The notes under the pieces: model-generated | The model's input: only the letters and a program-made list of their open reading frames with translations | What the model was told of the DNA's origin: nothing | Database searches by the model: none | Translations under genes and position numbers: made by a program | Source of the DNA: Spirochaetaceae bacterium | GTDB taxonomy: Bacteria; Spirochaetota; Spirochaetia; Spirochaetales_E; Spirochaetaceae_B | Reading direction: 5' to 3' | DNA: 7,011 nt | Assembly: GCA_003249275.1 (NCBI GenBank) | Contig: QKJO01000181.1 | Location: forward strand, 1 to 7,011 | In this document: positions 5,930-7,011 of the stretch, piece by piece | How the letters are laid out: every line of letters begins with the position of its first letter | Numbering within the stretch: position 1 is the first letter of the stretch

Positions 5930-6616
5930 ATGGCACTGATTTTTGTAATTGAAGATAATGAATCGATCCGGGAAGCGGTTTCAGGGTATCTGAAACTCTC
6001 TGATTATGAGGTGGAAGAGTTTGAAGCTCTGGGCGGAGTCAAAGAGGCGATCGCTTCGAGAAATCCGGAACTTTTAATTCTGGATGCCATGCTCCCGGAC
6101 GGAGACGGGTTTATTTTTGCCAAGGAAATCAGACAGAAATCGGACATCCCCATCATTTTTATGACGGCAAGAGAGTCCGAGTCTGACAGGATCACCGGGT
6201 TCGAGGTGGGAGCGGATGACTATATCGTCAAACCCTTCTCTCCCAAGGAACTGGTACTGAGGGTCGGAGCAGTCCTGAAAAGAACGGGAACAGCTCTTCC
6301 TCAGAAAAAAACGCAGGGCTGGGTTCTGAGCGGTCAGGTACTGACAACCGATGAGGACTCCCACAAAGCCATGCTGAACAATCAGCTTCTGAAGCTGACT
6401 GCCGCGGAGTGGAAAATTCTCCTGTATCTCTCTTCCAATGGCGGAGCCGTTGTCTCCCGGGAGCAGATACTGGACCGCTGTCTTGAGTACTCTTTCGAGG
6501 GGTATGACAGAACAGTGGATACCCACATTAAAACCCTCCGGGCCAAACTTCAGAATCCCGACTGGATCGAAACTGTAAGGGGCTACGGCTACAGGTTTGC
6601 AGGAAACAGTAAATGA
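5930..6616 (+). CDS. OmpR/PhoB-family response regulator
   Basis: This 228-residue two-component transcription factor has a complete receiver domain at about 3-117: acidic pair E8-D9, phosphoacceptor D52 in LLILDAMLPDGDG, switch T79 in FMTARE, and K101-P102 in DDYIVKPFSPKEL. A linker (about 118-132) joins a winged-helix DNA-binding domain at about 133-226, with LKLTAAEWKILLYLSSNGG, VVSREQILDRC, the recognition-helix region DRTVDTHIKTLRAKL, and the wing WIETVRGYGYRFAG. It is therefore expected to be phosphorylated at D52 and to bind direct repeats at target promoters as a dimer. The first ATG is used because the protein starts at the first beta strand as usual; the Shine-Dalgarno is weak. It overlaps the following sensor gene by 4 bp (ATGA). 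The regulon cannot be told from sequence, so I give no symbol. Confidence 0.95.
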   Translation: MALIFVIEDNESIREAVSGYLKLSDYEVEEFEALGGVKEAIASRNPELLILDAMLPDGDGFIFAKEIRQKSDIPIIFMTARESESDRITGFEVGADDYIVKPFSPKELVLRVGAVLKRTGTALPQKKTQGWVLSGQVLTTDEDSHKAMLNNQLLKLTAAEWKILLYLSSNGGAVVSREQILDRCLEYSFEGYDRTVDTHIKTLRAKLQNPDWIETVRGYGYRFAGNSK

Positions 6617-7011
6617 GATCAATGCACGCCAGGATGCTGGCGGCTTTTTTCTTTATTATCCTTATGAATAGTGTTTTACTTGTCATATCCCTTCTTCTCG
6701 GCTATGAAAGCTCCCGCAAATACTGGAATGAACAGCTGGAACAGGAATCGCGGAATGAGGTCATGGACTACCTCATCGGGGTGCTTCAGCAGCGGGAAGG
6801 ACTGAGCAGGTCGACCAGCAGGCAGGTTCTGAACAGCTCCAACAGCATTCTGATGGGATCGGCGCAGGTCTATCTCTTCTCAAAAGAGGGAGAACTTCTC
6901 GGTTCCTGGGTCAACCCGATCCTGGACAGGGAGAAACCGAAAAAGCCGGATATCAGTCTGGCGGAGACCATCATTGCGGATAACTCCATAAAGGGTTATG
7001 TCCAGATCATC
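6613..7011 (+). CDS. Membrane sensor, probable histidine kinase, N-terminal part (cut by window edge)
   Basis: The first 133 codons of a membrane protein run open to the window edge. The ATG at 6613 overlaps the stop of the response regulator as ATGA, with AGGAA (6601-6605) 7 nt upstream. Residues 1-7 are basic (R2, H5, R7), followed by one transmembrane helix at about 9-29 (LAAFFFIILMNSVLLVISLLL). Residues 30-133 are polar and would lie outside the cytoplasmic membrane as a sensor domain (AQVYLFSKEGELLGSW resembles a PAS-like or Cache-like strand pair, but this is uncertain). The kinase core (HisKA, HATPase) is beyond the window, so the kinase call rests on the coupled response regulator and the single N-terminal membrane anchor. 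The signal sensed is unknown. Confidence 0.75.
   Translation, partial: MRSMHARMLAAFFFIILMNSVLLVISLLLGYESSRKYWNEQLEQESRNEVMDYLIGVLQQREGLSRSTSRQVLNSSNSILMGSAQVYLFSKEGELLGSWVNPILDREKPKKPDISLAETIIADNSIKGYVQII

Noticed and set aside
6074..6622. Minus-strand open frame of 182 codons opposite the response regulator
   Set aside because: The plus strand encodes a complete OmpR-family regulator with all phosphorylation residues, so the opposite frame is a shadow.

Overview
The window reads as chromosomal DNA of moderate GC content, with housekeeping and regulatory genes packed closely on both strands. I see no mobile element, CRISPR array, rRNA or tRNA. The likely host is a free-living spirochaete. 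This is an inference from a lipoprotein with a relaxed lipobox (L-I-L-S-C), a small FecR-domain lipoprotein, and the general look of the proteins. No marker in the window fixes the taxon.

Layout. (1) 1-459, minus: the N-terminal 153 codons of seryl-tRNA synthetase (serS), running off the left edge. (2) 460-593: a divergent intergenic region with a candidate serS promoter and two AT-rich palindromes. (3) 594-1262, plus: a FecR-domain lipoprotein whose 3' end overlaps the next gene tail to tail by 7 bp. (4) 4554 down to 1256, minus: an apparent three-gene operon of a divergent sigma-70-like protein, an RdgB/Ham1 XTP/dITP pyrophosphatase, and an oligoendopeptidase F. The last two overlap by 4 bp. 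(5) 4555-4672: a short but dense intergenic region holding a strong trpS terminator, a very good -24/-12 (sigma-54 type) promoter match, and a hairpin that could cover the Shine-Dalgarno of the sigma-like gene. (6) 4673-5674, minus: tryptophanyl-tRNA synthetase (trpS). (7) 5675-5929: a divergent intergenic region. (8) 5930-7011, plus: an OmpR-family response regulator and the first 133 codons of a membrane sensor, probably its histidine kinase. They overlap by 4 bp and the second gene is cut by the right edge.

The most interesting part is 3670-4600. A gene with a sigma-region-2-like N-terminus, a long cysteine-rich middle and a region-4-like C-terminal helix-turn-helix sits directly behind a TGGC/TTGCA element with GG-N10-GC spacing. 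The predicted start site would give an 18-nt leader with a well-placed Shine-Dalgarno. This would be a sigma-54 to sigma-like cascade, comparable in logic to the RpoN-RpoS cascade of Borrelia. It would place an alternative sigma-like regulator in front of a nucleotide-pool-cleaning enzyme and a cytosolic peptidase. The promoter match is visible in the sequence. The sigma function and the cascade are inferences.
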